A DNA stretch of 64,000 nt from Jannaschia aquimarina (GCF_000877395.1 NZ_JYFE01000016.1:1-64000); one strand, 5' to 3'. Numbered from the stretch's first letter, positions 18,469 through 27,607 are shown. Numbers and translations are program-made. Notes: generated by a model not told the origin, from the letters alone.

Positions 18469-20280
18469 ATGCCCGCTTACGAATACGAGACCCACGAATA
18501 CGACGTCGTCGTCGTCGGTGCCGGCGGTGCCGGGCTGCGCGCCACGCTCGGCATGGCCGAGCAGGGCCTGCGCACGGCCTGCGTGACCAAGGTGTTCCCG
18601 ACCCGCTCTCATACGGTGGCCGCGCAGGGGGGCATCGCCGCCTCGCTGGGCAATATGGGCCCCGATAGCTGGCAGTGGCACATGTACGACACCGTCAAGG
18701 GCTCGGACTGGCTGGGCGACACCGACGCGATGGAATACCTCGCCCGCGAGGCGCCCAAGGCCGTCTACGAGCTGGAGCATTACGGCGTCCCCTTCTCGCG
18801 CACCGAGGAAGGCAAGATCTATCAGCGCCCCTTCGGCGGCCACACGACAGAATATGGCGAAGGCCCCCCGGTTCAGCGCACCTGCGCCGCCGCCGACCGC
18901 ACCGGCCACGCGATCCTGCACACGCTCTATGGTCAATCGCTCAAGCAGCAGGCGCAGTTCTTCATCGAATACTTCGCCATCGACCTCATCATGTCCGAGG
19001 ACGGCGCGTGCCAGGGCGTCCTCTGCTGGAAGCTGGACGACGGTACGCTGCACCTCTTCAGCGCCAAGATGACCGTGCTTGCCACCGGCGGCTATGGGCG
19101 CGCCTACTTCAGCGCCACGTCCGCCCATACCTGCACCGGCGACGGCAACGGCATGGTGGCCCGCGCGGGCCTGCCGCTGCAGGACATGGAATTCGTGCAG
19201 TTCCACCCGACGGGCATCTACGGCGCCGGCTGCCTCATCACCGAAGGCGCACGGGGTGAGGGCGGCTACCTGACGAATTCCGAGGGCGAGCGGTTCATGG
19301 AGCGCTATGCGCCCACCTACAAGGACCTCGCCAGCCGAGACGTCGTCAGTCGCTGCATGACGCTGGAAATCCGCGAGGGCCGCGGCGTCGGCAAGGAAGG
19401 CGACCATATCCACCTCCACCTCAACCACCTGCCGCCCGATGTACTGGCCGAACGCCTGCCTGGCATTTCCGAATCCGCACGTATCTTCGCCGGTGTCGAC
19501 GTCACGAAAGAGCCGATCCCCGTCCTGCCGACCGTGCACTACAATATGGGGGGCATCCCGACGAATTACTGGGGCGAGGTGCTCGCGCCGACCAAAGACG
19601 ATTCCGACCGCGTGTCGCCCGGCCTGATGGCCGTGGGCGAGGCGGGCTGCGCATCCGTACACGGCGCGAACCGCCTCGGCTCGAACTCGTTGATCGACCT
19701 CGTGGTTTTCGGTCGCGCCGCCGCGATCCGCGCCGGTCAGGTCGTCGACCCGGACACCGCCGTTCCCAGCCCGAACATGCGCTCGGTCGAGATGGCGCTG
19801 GCGCGTTTCGACGGGCTGCGCCATGCGCGCGGCCAGGTCGCCACCGCCGAGTTGCGTCTCGAGATGCAGAAGACCATGCAGCGCGATGCCGCCGTCTTCC
19901 GCACCTCCGAGACGCTCGCGCAGGGCAAGGAGGCGATGGACGGCATCGCCGACAAGCTCGACGACCTCGCCGTGACCGACAACACGCTGATCTGGAACTC
20001 CGACCTGATGGAGACGCTGGAACTCGCGAACCTGATGCCCAACGCCGTCGCCACCGTGACGGCCGCCGAGGCCCGCAAGGAAAGCCGCGGCGCCCATGCG
20101 CATGAGGACTTCCCCGACCGCGACGACGAGAACTGGCGCAAGCACAGCCTCGTCTGGTTCAAGGGCGACGAGATGAAGTCAGACTTGGGCTATCGCGGCG
20201 TGCATCTGGACTCGCTCACCTCGCACAACGAGGGCGGCATCGACCCCAAGAAGATCGCGCCGAAGGCCCGGGTGTATTGA
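18469..20280 (+). CDS. sdhA: succinate dehydrogenase flavoprotein subunit
   Basis: Catalytic FAD subunit of complex II, 603 residues. It has the Rossmann motif [15 protein letters not shown], the covalent FAD attachment His48 in [12 protein letters not shown], the active-site segment [45 protein letters not shown] and the C-terminal [17 protein letters not shown]. Length and motifs are complete. Unusually, sdhB is not next: 1.4 kb with two lipoproteins and a sulfotransferase gene separates them. Confidence 0.99.
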   Translation: MPAYEYETHEYDVVVVGAGGAGLRATLGMAEQGLRTACVTKVFPTRSHTVAAQGGIAASLGNMGPDSWQWHMYDTVKGSDWLGDTDAMEYLAREAPKAVYELEHYGVPFSRTEEGKIYQRPFGGHTTEYGEGPPVQRTCAAADRTGHAILHTLYGQSLKQQAQFFIEYFAIDLIMSEDGACQGVLCWKLDDGTLHLFSAKMTVLATGGYGRAYFSATSAHTCTGDGNGMVARAGLPLQDMEFVQFHPTGIYGAGCLITEGARGEGGYLTNSEGERFMERYAPTYKDLASRDVVSRCMTLEIREGRGVGKEGDHIHLHLNHLPPDVLAERLPGISESARIFAGVDVTKEPIPVLPTVHYNMGGIPTNYWGEVLAPTKDDSDRVSPGLMAVGEAGCASVHGANRLGSNSLIDLVVFGRAAAIRAGQVVDPDTAVPSPNMRSVEMALARFDGLRHARGQVATAELRLEMQKTMQRDAAVFRTSETLAQGKEAMDGIADKLDDLAVTDNTLIWNSDLMETLELANLMPNAVATVTAAEARKESRGAHAHEDFPDRDDENWRKHSLVWFKGDEMKSDLGYRGVHLDSLTSHNEGGIDPKKIAPKARVY

Positions 20281-20282
20281 GA

Positions 20283-20528
20283 ATGGGTGCCACCGGTCTG
20301 GCTTCGGTGCTTCTGCTGCCGGCTTGCGCGGTCGAGCTTCGCGTGCCGGATCCCGCATCTTTTGATGAGGTGAATGCGTGTCTGGCTGCCCAAGGACTTG
20401 ATCCGCTCGATGACGACATGCGGACGCCGGGCCTGCGCAATCGGCAATTGACGGAACTGAACCGCTGCCTTGATCGGCGAGGGGTTCCGACCGTGTTCGA
20501 CCTGCGTCGCAGAGGGGGGGAGGCGTGA
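20283..20528 (+). CDS. small putative lipoprotein inside the sdh operon
   Basis: An 81-residue product starting MGATGLASVLLLPAC, a short type II signal peptide with lipobox LPAC. The mature part begins AVELRVPDPASFDEVNACLAAQ and contains two further cysteines. An in-frame TTG at 20277 directly after the sdhA stop is an alternative start. It has no recognised domain. The segment EVNACLAAQGLDP resembles the partner lipoprotein only in having a regularly spaced cysteine. Co-transcription with sdhA is likely from the 2-bp gap. Confidence 0.62.
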   Translation: MGATGLASVLLLPACAVELRVPDPASFDEVNACLAAQGLDPLDDDMRTPGLRNRQLTELNRCLDRRGVPTVFDLRRRGGEA

Positions 20529-20585
20529 CAGGGCTGCGTTCGACCTCCGTCGGCGCCATGCTTCCATGCAGGCGGTGCGCCTGAG

Positions 20586-20798
20586 ATGGGTCACCACTGC
20601 ATCCCCCGGCTCACGCTATTCGGCGTGCTCGGTGGGCTCACTGCCTGCATGCCCGCCCTCGACACGCCCGAGGGGCGGCGCGCGGCCTATCTCGATTGCG
20701 CGCGCGATCAGGGCGTCCCGGTGATCGACGGGCGTATCCGCGTCCGCGACAACGCGGATTTCGAGTTGCTGGATGCCTGCGAGGCGCTGCCGCGATGA
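20586..20798 (+). CDS. small putative lipoprotein inside the sdh operon
   Basis: A 70-residue predicted lipoprotein: signal MGHHCIPRLTLFGVLGGLTAC with lipobox LTAC, then a mature part with two cysteines (YLDCARDQGVP, LLDACEALPR). The stop overlaps the ATG of the sulfotransferase gene by 4 bp, which supports its being translated. No family recognised. It sits 58 bp after the previous lipoprotein gene. Confidence 0.6.
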   Translation: MGHHCIPRLTLFGVLGGLTACMPALDTPEGRRAAYLDCARDQGVPVIDGRIRVRDNADFELLDACEALPR

Positions 20799-21592
20799 TC
20801 CTGACAGCCCCCCGCCTTTATTGCGTCGGCACGCATCACAAGACCGGCACGCTGTGGATGCGGGCCGTCTTTCGACGCCTCGCCGCGGCGTTGGGCGTGG
20901 CGAGCCATGTCGTCTACCCGGCGACGGGGGTGTGCAAGGTGACCCGCGACGGCGAACGGTCGATCCTGCTCTCCTGGTCCTCGCGCTTTCCGGACTGGCT
21001 GCGCGCGCGCCCGGACGCCCGCATCCTGCACCTGATCCGCGATCCGCGGGACGTGCTTCTGTCGGGGGCGGCCTACCACGCCCACGCGGGTCCAAAGGGA
21101 GAGCAGTTCCTGCACGAGCCGCGCGAGGATCTGGACGGAAAGACCTATCAGCAGCACCTCAACGCGCTACCGACGCAGCGCGACAAGCTGCTCTTCGAGA
21201 TGCGCGGCAAGCATGCCCGGACCGTCGCCGAGATGACCGCGTGGCAGCCCGCCCCGAACACCGTCGAGGCCCGCTACGAGGTGTTGATGTCCGACGAGAC
21301 CGGGACCGCCTTCCGCGAGCATCTGCGCGATCTCGGCTTGCCAGAGCCCGAGGTCGAGACGGGGGTAGAGATCTTCTGGGCCAAGTCGCTTTGGGGCGGT
21401 CTGGCCGATGAGGCGGCGCGCCATAACCGCATCGCCGCCCATGTCTCCTCGGGCAAGGTCGCCCGCTGGCGGACCGAACTGCCCCGCGACGTCGCCGAAC
21501 CCTACGCGGACGAGTTCGGTCCTGCCCTCGTCGCGCTGGGATACGAGGATCATCCCACCCGATGGCTGTCGGAGCTGCGTCATGCGGCCTGA
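20795..21592 (+). CDS. sulfotransferase-domain protein
   Basis: PAPS-dependent sulfotransferase-like protein of 265 residues. The 5'-phosphosulfate loop is THHKTGTLWMRAVF (residues 13-26) and the 3'-phosphate motif is HLIRDPRDVLLSGAAYH. The ATG at 20795 overlaps the preceding stop by 4 bp; longer starts would overlap that gene further. The acceptor is unknown: such family members sulfate sugars, lipids or small metabolites. It lies between sdhA and sdhB, in the same direction, 64 bp before sdhB. Confidence 0.85.
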   Translation: MILTAPRLYCVGTHHKTGTLWMRAVFRRLAAALGVASHVVYPATGVCKVTRDGERSILLSWSSRFPDWLRARPDARILHLIRDPRDVLLSGAAYHAHAGPKGEQFLHEPREDLDGKTYQQHLNALPTQRDKLLFEMRGKHARTVAEMTAWQPAPNTVEARYEVLMSDETGTAFREHLRDLGLPEPEVETGVEIFWAKSLWGGLADEAARHNRIAAHVSSGKVARWRTELPRDVAEPYADEFGPALVALGYEDHPTRWLSELRHAA

Positions 21593-21656
21593 CCCCGTCC
21601 CCGCCCCACATGCGCGCCCCCGGACCGGCGCACACACCCTCTAGGAGGATCGACCC

Positions 21657-22436
21657 ATGGTGCAATTCACCCTGCCCAAGAATTCGAAGATCACGACAGG
21701 CAAGACTTGGCCCAAGCCCGAAGGCGCGAACCGGCTCAAGACCTTCAAGATCTACCGCTGGAACCCGGAAGACGGGAAGAACCCTCGCGTCGACACCTAT
21801 TTCGTCGATCTCGACACCTGCGGTCCGATGGTCCTGGACGCGCTGATCAAGATCAAGAACGAGATCGACCCGACGCTGACCTTCCGCCGCTCCTGCCGCG
21901 AAGGGATCTGCGGGTCGTGTGCCATGAATATCGACGGCGCCAACACGCTGGCCTGCACCTACGGCATCGACGAGGTCGACGGCGACGTGAAGATCTACCC
22001 GCTGCCGCACATGCCGGTTGTCAAGGACCTGATCCCCGACCTGACGCATTTCTATGCCCAGCATGCCAGCGTCATGCCGTGGCTCGAGACCAAGACGAAC
22101 ACGCCGGCGAAGGAATGGAAGCAATCCATCGAGGACCGCAAGAAGCTCGACGGCCTCTACGAATGCATCATGTGCGCCTCCTGCTCGACGGCCTGCCCGT
22201 CCTACTGGTGGAACGGCGACCGCTATCTGGGGCCGGCGGCGCTGCTGCATGCCTATCGCTGGATCATCGACTCACGCGACGAGGCGACCGGAGAGCGGCT
22301 GGACCAGCTCGAGGATCCGTTCAAGCTGTATCGTTGCCACACGATCATGAACTGCACAAAGACCTGCCCCAAGGGCCTGAACCCGGCCAAGGCCATCGCG
22401 TCGATCAAGAAGATGATGGTCGAACGGCAGCTCTGA
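21657..22436 (+). CDS. sdhB: succinate dehydrogenase iron-sulfur subunit
   Basis: Electron-transfer subunit of complex II, 259 residues. The plant-type [2Fe-2S] ligands are Cys80, Cys85, Cys88 and Cys100 ([12 protein letters not shown]). The C-terminal ferredoxin domain holds [17 protein letters not shown], and [17 protein letters not shown] for the [4Fe-4S] and [3Fe-4S] centres. AGGAGGA lies 7 bp before the ATG, one of the best SDs in the window, perhaps restoring high translation after the inserted genes. Confidence 0.98.
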   Translation: MVQFTLPKNSKITTGKTWPKPEGANRLKTFKIYRWNPEDGKNPRVDTYFVDLDTCGPMVLDALIKIKNEIDPTLTFRRSCREGICGSCAMNIDGANTLACTYGIDEVDGDVKIYPLPHMPVVKDLIPDLTHFYAQHASVMPWLETKTNTPAKEWKQSIEDRKKLDGLYECIMCASCSTACPSYWWNGDRYLGPAALLHAYRWIIDSRDEATGERLDQLEDPFKLYRCHTIMNCTKTCPKGLNPAKAIASIKKMMVERQL

Positions 22437-22445
22437 ACGGGGGAT

Positions 22446-23075
22446 ATGCTGGCCGTCATCGTGGTGGGCACGCTGCCTTTCGGGGCAGCGTTGGTGGTAC
22501 TGGCCCTGAGGCATGTCATCAGACACGGTCGGCGTGTGTCAGCCTGGACGCCCGGACTGTTGGCCCTGTCGGCGGCCCTGTTTCTCCTCTACGCGGGCAA
22601 GCCGCAACCTTTTGCAGGTCTGGCCGCTATTCTCTATGCCCTTGTTCCACCCGCTGTGCTTCTCGATCCGACATTCGAGGAGAGCTGGGAATTCGTCGCC
22701 CGGATCCTGCCCTGGGCTCTCGCGGTCGGTCTCGGCGTCGCTTTGGCGTTCGCCGCCTCCCGAACGCTTCGGGGCTTTTCCCTCGCGGCCGGTATCATCG
22801 CTGCTGTCGTCGCGGCCTTCGCGATCGGGGAGGTCCAGTCCCGCCACCTCATGTGTCTGGCCGCCGAGGCGCGCGGGATCACGGAATTCCGCCGAAACTC
22901 GCTTCTCTGGAGCTGGTTCCACGCACCTAGGGAGTGGCAATTCGACCTCCATGCCGGCTTCGACGAGGGGGGCGAGAGATATGGGTGGAGTTACGCCGAA
23001 AGCGATTGGTACCGCCTGCCGCCCAATGTCGGTGGAAACGCTGACCTGCCACGAAGACTGCATCGTTGTACCTGA
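22446..23075 (+). CDS. hypothetical membrane protein
   Basis: A 209-residue protein that I do not recognise. The first 125 residues contain four or five hydrophobic segments (MLAVIVVGTLPFGAALVVLA, LLALSAALFLLY, ILPWALAVGLGVALAFAA, LAAGIIAAVVAAFAIG). The C-terminal 80 residues are polar and aromatic (WSWFHAPREWQFDLHAGF). The ATG is 10 bp after sdhB with GGGGGA just upstream, so it is likely the last sdh-operon gene or near it. No function is assigned. Confidence 0.62.
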   Translation: MLAVIVVGTLPFGAALVVLALRHVIRHGRRVSAWTPGLLALSAALFLLYAGKPQPFAGLAAILYALVPPAVLLDPTFEESWEFVARILPWALAVGLGVALAFAASRTLRGFSLAAGIIAAVVAAFAIGEVQSRHLMCLAAEARGITEFRRNSLLWSWFHAPREWQFDLHAGFDEGGERYGWSYAESDWYRLPPNVGGNADLPRRLHRCT

Positions 23076-23117
23076 TCGCCTATGGTCCGGCGGCCCTGCG
23101 CACCCTAACTCGCGGTG

Positions 23118-24002
23118 ATGAAACGCCCCCGCCTTCCCGATAACTGGCGCCGCGCGCTGCGGCGTGGACTGGCCTGGCTTCGCCTCAAGGTCGCGGAGCC
23201 GTGGCGCCTGCCGCTCGGCATCCTGATCGCGGTGCTGGCGGCGCTCTTCTGGTGGCTTCCCGGTCTGGGTCTCTGGATGGTACCCGTGGGCATCGCACTC
23301 GCCGCTCTGGGGGTGCGACCCATTCGGCGGCGCCTGAACCGGGGCCGCCCGCCGGCGCGTGTGATCGGCCCGGTCACACGCGGCCACATGGTCACCGTTC
23401 CGGAGCGGGAAGAGGCCATGTTGGAGACGGTGGCCCGGATCGCCCCGCAGGTGGACCGGCTGCACCTCGTTCTGAACGGCTTTGACGCGATTCCGGAGGT
23501 CCTCGGGGCCTACGGAAACGTGTCGCCCTTCATTCCCAAGCACGACTTGGGGCTCGGCGGATTGTTCCTTCCCCGTCCGGGCGAGGTGGATCGCGTCCTG
23601 CTCCTGTCAGATGATTTCGCCTATCCGACAGACTACGTGCGGACCTTGCTGGCTCACGGGGCGCGGCTCGGCCTCGATCGGAACGTGGTGGGATATGACG
23701 GGACCGCCCTGTCGAAAGATGGCCCGCGCCGCTACGCGCCGGAGGCGCGGCTGGGCTATGCCCGCGGTGTCGGGCTTCTGTCGCTCGAGACGGTCCTTCT
23801 GTCGGGCTGCCACCTCCCGCCGGTCGGGCAGGTCGAGGATGCCGCTGGGTTCGCCTCTTGGCTGTCGGGGGCGGATCTGCTCCCCTGGGCCGTCCCGCGC
23901 GAGGCGGGCTGGCTGCCGCCGCGGCCTGCGCTCATCGAAAAGCCCCTGACGGCGTTTCCGCACCAGGGGCAGCGCTGGCAGGATTGGCGCGACGCCGCGT
24001 GA
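23118..24002 (+). CDS. membrane-anchored putative GT2-like glycosyltransferase
   Basis: A 294-residue protein with two hydrophobic segments (about 33-48 and 50-66), then a soluble domain. The domain opens with TVPEREEAMLETVARIAPQVDRLHLVLNG, which resembles the first strand-helix of family-2 glycosyltransferases (PxREexLxxxVxSLlPQvDxixvyLNG). Later comes LLLSDDFAYPTDYV, in the place of their DDDixYPPDYV motif, with one aspartate replaced. So the fold is probably GT-A, with activity less certain. A GTG at 23115 directly precedes the ATG used. It lies 42 bp after the preceding membrane-protein gene. Confidence 0.55.
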   Translation: MKRPRLPDNWRRALRRGLAWLRLKVAEPWRLPLGILIAVLAALFWWLPGLGLWMVPVGIALAALGVRPIRRRLNRGRPPARVIGPVTRGHMVTVPEREEAMLETVARIAPQVDRLHLVLNGFDAIPEVLGAYGNVSPFIPKHDLGLGGLFLPRPGEVDRVLLLSDDFAYPTDYVRTLLAHGARLGLDRNVVGYDGTALSKDGPRRYAPEARLGYARGVGLLSLETVLLSGCHLPPVGQVEDAAGFASWLSGADLLPWAVPREAGWLPPRPALIEKPLTAFPHQGQRWQDWRDAA

Positions 24003-24036
24003 TCGCGGCGCCGGACCTCGTTCAGACGTCAGAGGT

Positions 24037-24174
24037 TCAGACGTCCGAGGGGATCCCTCCGGTTCCGGGCAGCGTCGGGTTCAGGTCGGGGGCGTCGCCC
24101 TCTCCCTCGTCGACGCAGGCCGCCAAGAGCGTGAGCAGCGGCAGGGCGAAAAGCAGTCGGGACAGGCGCATCAT
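24037..24174 (-). CDS. 45-residue acidic lipoprotein
   Basis: A very short gene, easily missed. MMRLSRLLFALPLLTLLAAC is an ideal lipoprotein signal with lipobox LAAC. The mature part is only 26 residues and highly acidic (VDEGEGDAPDLNPTLPGTGG). Its ATG overlaps the stop of the upstream 60-residue lipoprotein gene by 3 bp (ATGATGA), which strongly supports translation as a pair. It may be an anchored acidic peptide; no function known. Confidence 0.62.
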   Translation of the reverse strand: MMRLSRLLFALPLLTLLAACVDEGEGDAPDLNPTLPGTGGIPSDV

Positions 24175-24353
24175 TCGTCGTCGTCCTCGTTCACTTCGAA
24201 GGCCCCTTCGGTGATCGTACCGTCGCCGTCGACATCGATGTCGGTGGTCGCCTCGATTTCTTGAAGATTGTCGACCCGGTTGCCTGCGCCGTTGCAGGCC
24301 GCAAGAAGAAGGATGAGCGGCACGGCGGCCGTCAGTTTGTATCCGTTATTCAT
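24171..24353 (-). CDS. 60-residue lipoprotein with an EF-hand-like acidic motif
   Basis: Small lipoprotein with signal MNNGYKLTAAVPLILLLAAC (lipobox LAAC) and AGGAG upstream of the ATG. The mature 41 residues include DIDVDGDGTITEGAF, which follows the DxDxDG pattern of calcium loops (though the twelfth position is Ala, not Glu), and end in EVNEDDDE. Calcium binding is possible but not shown. It is divergent from the ornithine decarboxylase gene, with a 233-bp shared region. Confidence 0.66.
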   Translation of the reverse strand: MNNGYKLTAAVPLILLLAACNGAGNRVDNLQEIEATTDIDVDGDGTITEGAFEVNEDDDE

Positions 24354-24547
24354 GGAAGGCTCCTGCGGTGTGATGCAGGGCCAACCGACGATTTGCATCC
24401 AAAGTTCCGCATCCCGCGTTTTGCCTCTTGACGGAATCGCGCGCGCACCGCAATTGCGCGCCTCAGACGCCAACGCACGCGCCTCTGGCACGGCCAACGC
24501 ACGGTTACGCAGCGACGGTAACGTCTCCTTGGAAGTGAGCGGTCTGC

Positions 24548-24580
24548 GCCGGGATCCCGGCATGGCCGGGTCTTTTGGAG
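24548..24580 (+). promoter_or_regulatory. mutually exclusive hairpins at the ornithine decarboxylase start
   Basis: GCCGG-GATC-CCGGC (24548-24561 with flanking bases) can form one stem, and CCCGGC-ATG-GCCGGG (24556-24570) another. They share the CCCGGC arm, so only one can exist. The second is followed by TCTTTT and then GGAG, the ribosome-binding site, giving a terminator-like element abutting the SD. The 24460-24548 leader upstream also contains GGTTAC and GTAACG arms. Alphaproteobacterial ornithine decarboxylase genes are known to carry a conserved leader called the speF motif; this may be that element, not verified. Confidence 0.55.
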
Positions 24581-24586
24581 ATGACC

Positions 24587-25759
24587 ATGAATGCTCTCGT
24601 AACCGGCCTGTCGGGCCGCGCTGTCTCGTCGTCCGCTTCGCGCGCCGAAGCCTACATTCAGGCCCACATCTTCGACCGGCCGACGCTCGTGATCGACATC
24701 GATGCGGTCGAGGCGCAGTATCGCGCGCTGGCCGCCGGGCTGGGTCGCGCGCACATCCACTACGCGGTCAAAGCCAACCCCCATCGCGACGTGATCGAAC
24801 GGCTGCTGGCGCTGGGCTCCGGCTTCGACGCCGCCTCGCGCGGAGAGATCGAGCTCTGCCTGAGCCTCGGCGCCGACCCGGCCCGCATCTCCTTCGGCAA
24901 CACGATCAAGCGGGCAGCGGATGTCGCCTTCGCGCATCAGGCGGGGATCACCCTCTTCGCGGCCGATGCCGAGGAAGAACTGGACAAGATCGCGGCCCAC
25001 GCTCCGGGGGCTCGCGTCTATATCCGCATGCTCGTCGACAACCCCGAGGCCGACTGGCCGCTTAGCCGCAAGTTCGGCGTGCCCACGACCCGCGCCCAAG
25101 GTCTTCTGGACCACGCCGCGCATGTCGGTCTCGTGCCGTTTGGCCTGTCGTTCCATGTCGGCTCCCAGACGCGCGAGGCGCGGATGTGGGACGGCACCCT
25201 CGATCAGGTGGCGCAGGTCTGGCACGCCGCCCGCGCCGCGGGTCACGACCTTCAACTTCTGAATATCGGCGGCGGCTTCCCTGCCTTCTACGGCGCCGAG
25301 ATCGCGCATCCGACCGACTATGCGGCCGCCGTGATGCAGCGCATCGACGCCCGCTTCGGCGACGTCGCCCAGATCATGGCGGAGCCCGGCCGGGGTCTCG
25401 TGGCCGAGGCGGGCGCCATCGCCGCCGAGGTCATGCTCTCCGCGCGCAAGTCGGACGACGACCTCCACCGCTGGGTCTATCTGGATATCGGCAAGTTCTC
25501 CGGCCTGGCCGAGACCATCGACGAGGCGATCCGCTACCAGTTCGTCACTTCGCGCGACGGCGAACCGACCGGGCCCTGCATCCTCGCCGGCCCGTCCTGC
25601 GACTCTGCGGATGTGCTCTATGAACGCCGCCCCGTCGCGCTGCCGCTCTCGCTCCGGGCGGGCGACCGCGTCGTGATCCGCAATTGCGGGGCCTACACGT
25701 CGAGCTACTCCTCGGTGGGGTTCAACGGCTTCCCCCCGCTGGACGTGATCGTCACCTGA
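24587..25759 (+). CDS. ornithine/lysine decarboxylase, type III PLP
   Basis: Group IV (alanine racemase-fold) decarboxylase of 390 residues that makes putrescine from ornithine, or cadaverine from lysine. The PLP lysine lies in HYAVKANPHRDV. Other landmarks are SFHVGSQT, LNIGGGFPA, EPGRGLVAEAG and the dimer-interface active-site segment ILAGPSCDSADVLYE. The ATG at 24587 has GGAG 6 bp upstream; an ATG at 24581 and TTG at 24575 are also in frame. Substrate specificity cannot be read with certainty, though Asp in CDSAD fits ornithine/lysine enzymes. Its leader contains the overlapping hairpins, suggesting polyamine-related control. Confidence 0.9.
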   Translation: MNALVTGLSGRAVSSSASRAEAYIQAHIFDRPTLVIDIDAVEAQYRALAAGLGRAHIHYAVKANPHRDVIERLLALGSGFDAASRGEIELCLSLGADPARISFGNTIKRAADVAFAHQAGITLFAADAEEELDKIAAHAPGARVYIRMLVDNPEADWPLSRKFGVPTTRAQGLLDHAAHVGLVPFGLSFHVGSQTREARMWDGTLDQVAQVWHAARAAGHDLQLLNIGGGFPAFYGAEIAHPTDYAAAVMQRIDARFGDVAQIMAEPGRGLVAEAGAIAAEVMLSARKSDDDLHRWVYLDIGKFSGLAETIDEAIRYQFVTSRDGEPTGPCILAGPSCDSADVLYERRPVALPLSLRAGDRVVIRNCGAYTSSYSSVGFNGFPPLDVIVT

Positions 25760-25843
25760 CGGGAAACGGTCGTGATCGCCTTTCCGCTGTCATAGGGGGA
25801 TCGCCTGGGCTCGGGCAAACGCTGTTCACAACGGAGCCAGCCC

Positions 25844-27373
25844 ATGCTGTCCACCGGATATCGCTATCTGAGCGTCGGCTTTCTGACGCTCCTGATGATC
25901 ATCCCGCTCTTTCTTGCCGCGGCGGTGATCGAAGACCGCTCGCGACTGGCCGACCGGACCCGTAACGACGTCGGTCGCGAATGGGGTGGCGAACAGATCC
26001 TCACCGGATCTGCTCTCGTGGTCCCGGTCGAAGGCGACGTCACCCGCAAAGCGCGCCGCGAACGCCCGGATGCGGACGGCGTGGTGACATTCGAGACCGT
26101 CACCATCCGGGAGCGTGGCCGCGTGGAGCCGGTCGTCATCCTGCCCGAGACGCTCGATGTCGCGATGTCGACCCGGACGGATATCCGCAGCCGGGGCATC
26201 TTCGACGTTCCCGTCTACACGGCCGACATTTCGCTGAATGCGCGGTTCGACCCCTCGCGCATCCAGGGCGCCCTCGATGCGGGCGAACGGCCGATCTGGG
26301 ACGAAGCCGTCCTGCGCATGGGGCTGAGTTCCAATTCCGGGCTTCGCGGTGAGACGCGGATCGAGGGGCCGGACGGCCCCCTCGAACTGGAGCCGTTCGC
26401 CACCGGGACAGGCAGCGGCATCGTCGCGGCCTTCGGCGGCGCCCGGCGCGAGGTCGCGGCGGCCGCCGCGGATGTCGAGGCGATGGCCGCCGAAGGGGGC
26501 GCGTCCACCGCCGCCATCTCCCAGGCCCCGCGCGGAGCCGGGATCGAGGCGGGCTTTCCTCTCTCCGAAGACCCCTTCGAGATCGACGCCACGTTCACGC
26601 TGAACGGAGCACAGCGCCTCCTTGTCTCGCCGGTGGGCCGCGACAGCGCGGTCCGCATGAGTGGAGACAGGGCCGCCCCCTCTTTCACCGGCGCTTTCCT
26701 TCCCGACGCCCGCGAGGTGACCGAGAACGGATACGAGGCAAGCTGGACCATCCCTCATCTGGCGCGGAACCTGCCTCAGACCTCCCGCGGGAGCTTCACC
26801 GAGGCAAGGGCCTTCTCGTTCGGCACGGAATTCGTGCGCGTCAACGACTTCTATCAAAAGGCGTTTCGCGCCGCGCGTTATGGCGTCCTCTTCGTCGCGC
26901 TGACCTTTCTGACGATCCTGCTGATCGAGCGTCGTGGCGCCCCCACCCATCCGGTCCAATACGTCCTGATCGGTCTCGTCCAGGCGATCTTCGTGTTGCT
27001 GATGGTCGCCTATGCCGAACAGATCGGCTTCCTGCCCGCCTACCTGCTATCCGCCGGGGCGACCACGGCGCTGCTGACGATGTTCGGCTGGATCGCCTTG
27101 GGACTGGGGCGTCGGACCCTGGTCCTCGGGGCGGCGCTCGCCGTCGTCTATACGGTGCTCTACATGATCCTTCAGTCGACGGATCTGGCGCTTCTGGCCG
27201 GGGCCACGCTGGCCTTCGGCGCGCTTGCATTGACGATGATCGCGACGCGGAACGAGAACTGGTACGGCGAAGGCGGCCCGGGCCGCTTCTCGTTCACCAG
27301 CGGTCCGCCCGCGCGTCCTGACGCCTCGACCGCGCCGCCGCCCGCCCCGACCGCTCCACCCCCGTCCGGGTGA
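25844..27373 (+). CDS. creD: inner-membrane protein CreD family
   Basis: CreD/Cet family membrane protein of 509 residues. It has an N-terminal transmembrane segment (SVGFLTLLMIIPLFLAAAVI), a long periplasmic beta-rich region with AAAADVEAMAAEGG-like low-complexity insertion, and a C-terminal bundle of about six helices (YGVLFVALTFLTILLIER, PVQYVLIGLVQAIFVLLMVAYAEQIGF). The C-terminus ends in a Pro/Ala-rich tail. E. coli CreD is tied to envelope stress through CreBC; no creBC genes are near here. It is somewhat longer than the usual 450 residues owing to the inserted region and tail. Confidence 0.88.
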   Translation: MLSTGYRYLSVGFLTLLMIIPLFLAAAVIEDRSRLADRTRNDVGREWGGEQILTGSALVVPVEGDVTRKARRERPDADGVVTFETVTIRERGRVEPVVILPETLDVAMSTRTDIRSRGIFDVPVYTADISLNARFDPSRIQGALDAGERPIWDEAVLRMGLSSNSGLRGETRIEGPDGPLELEPFATGTGSGIVAAFGGARREVAAAAADVEAMAAEGGASTAAISQAPRGAGIEAGFPLSEDPFEIDATFTLNGAQRLLVSPVGRDSAVRMSGDRAAPSFTGAFLPDAREVTENGYEASWTIPHLARNLPQTSRGSFTEARAFSFGTEFVRVNDFYQKAFRAARYGVLFVALTFLTILLIERRGAPTHPVQYVLIGLVQAIFVLLMVAYAEQIGFLPAYLLSAGATTALLTMFGWIALGLGRRTLVLGAALAVVYTVLYMILQSTDLALLAGATLAFGALALTMIATRNENWYGEGGPGRFSFTSGPPARPDASTAPPPAPTAPPPSG

Positions 27374-27410
27374 AGCAGGGAGGGCGCCGATCCGTCCAGA
27401 TCCAAGGGGG

Positions 27411-27467
27411 GAGGGGGGCGCTGCCCCCCGCTGCGCTCCCCCCGGAGTATTTCCACCGAGAAGAAGA
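27411..27467 (+). repeat. intergenic hairpin repeat, copy 1
   Basis: Starts with a hairpin of six G and six C residues around CGCTG (27413-27429), continues with GCTGCGCTCCCCCC, and ends in the shared tail CGGAGTATTT-N6-GAGAAGAAG. The tail pairs with the inverted second copy 150 bp away. Such GC hairpin plus GGAGTATTT elements recur in many Rhodobacteraceae genomes. This identification is from memory, not a search. Confidence 0.62.
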
Positions 27468-27607
27468 CCCGAGCCGCGGATGCGTCCCGGGCGGCCCGTT
27501 CCGTATCCGGCATTCGTCCCGCCATGGGCGGACCCGCCCATGCGTGCCGTCGATGCAGGCCCCTTTTCGAGGCACGCCCACACGCCGTTTACTTTAATGC
27601 GTTCCTG

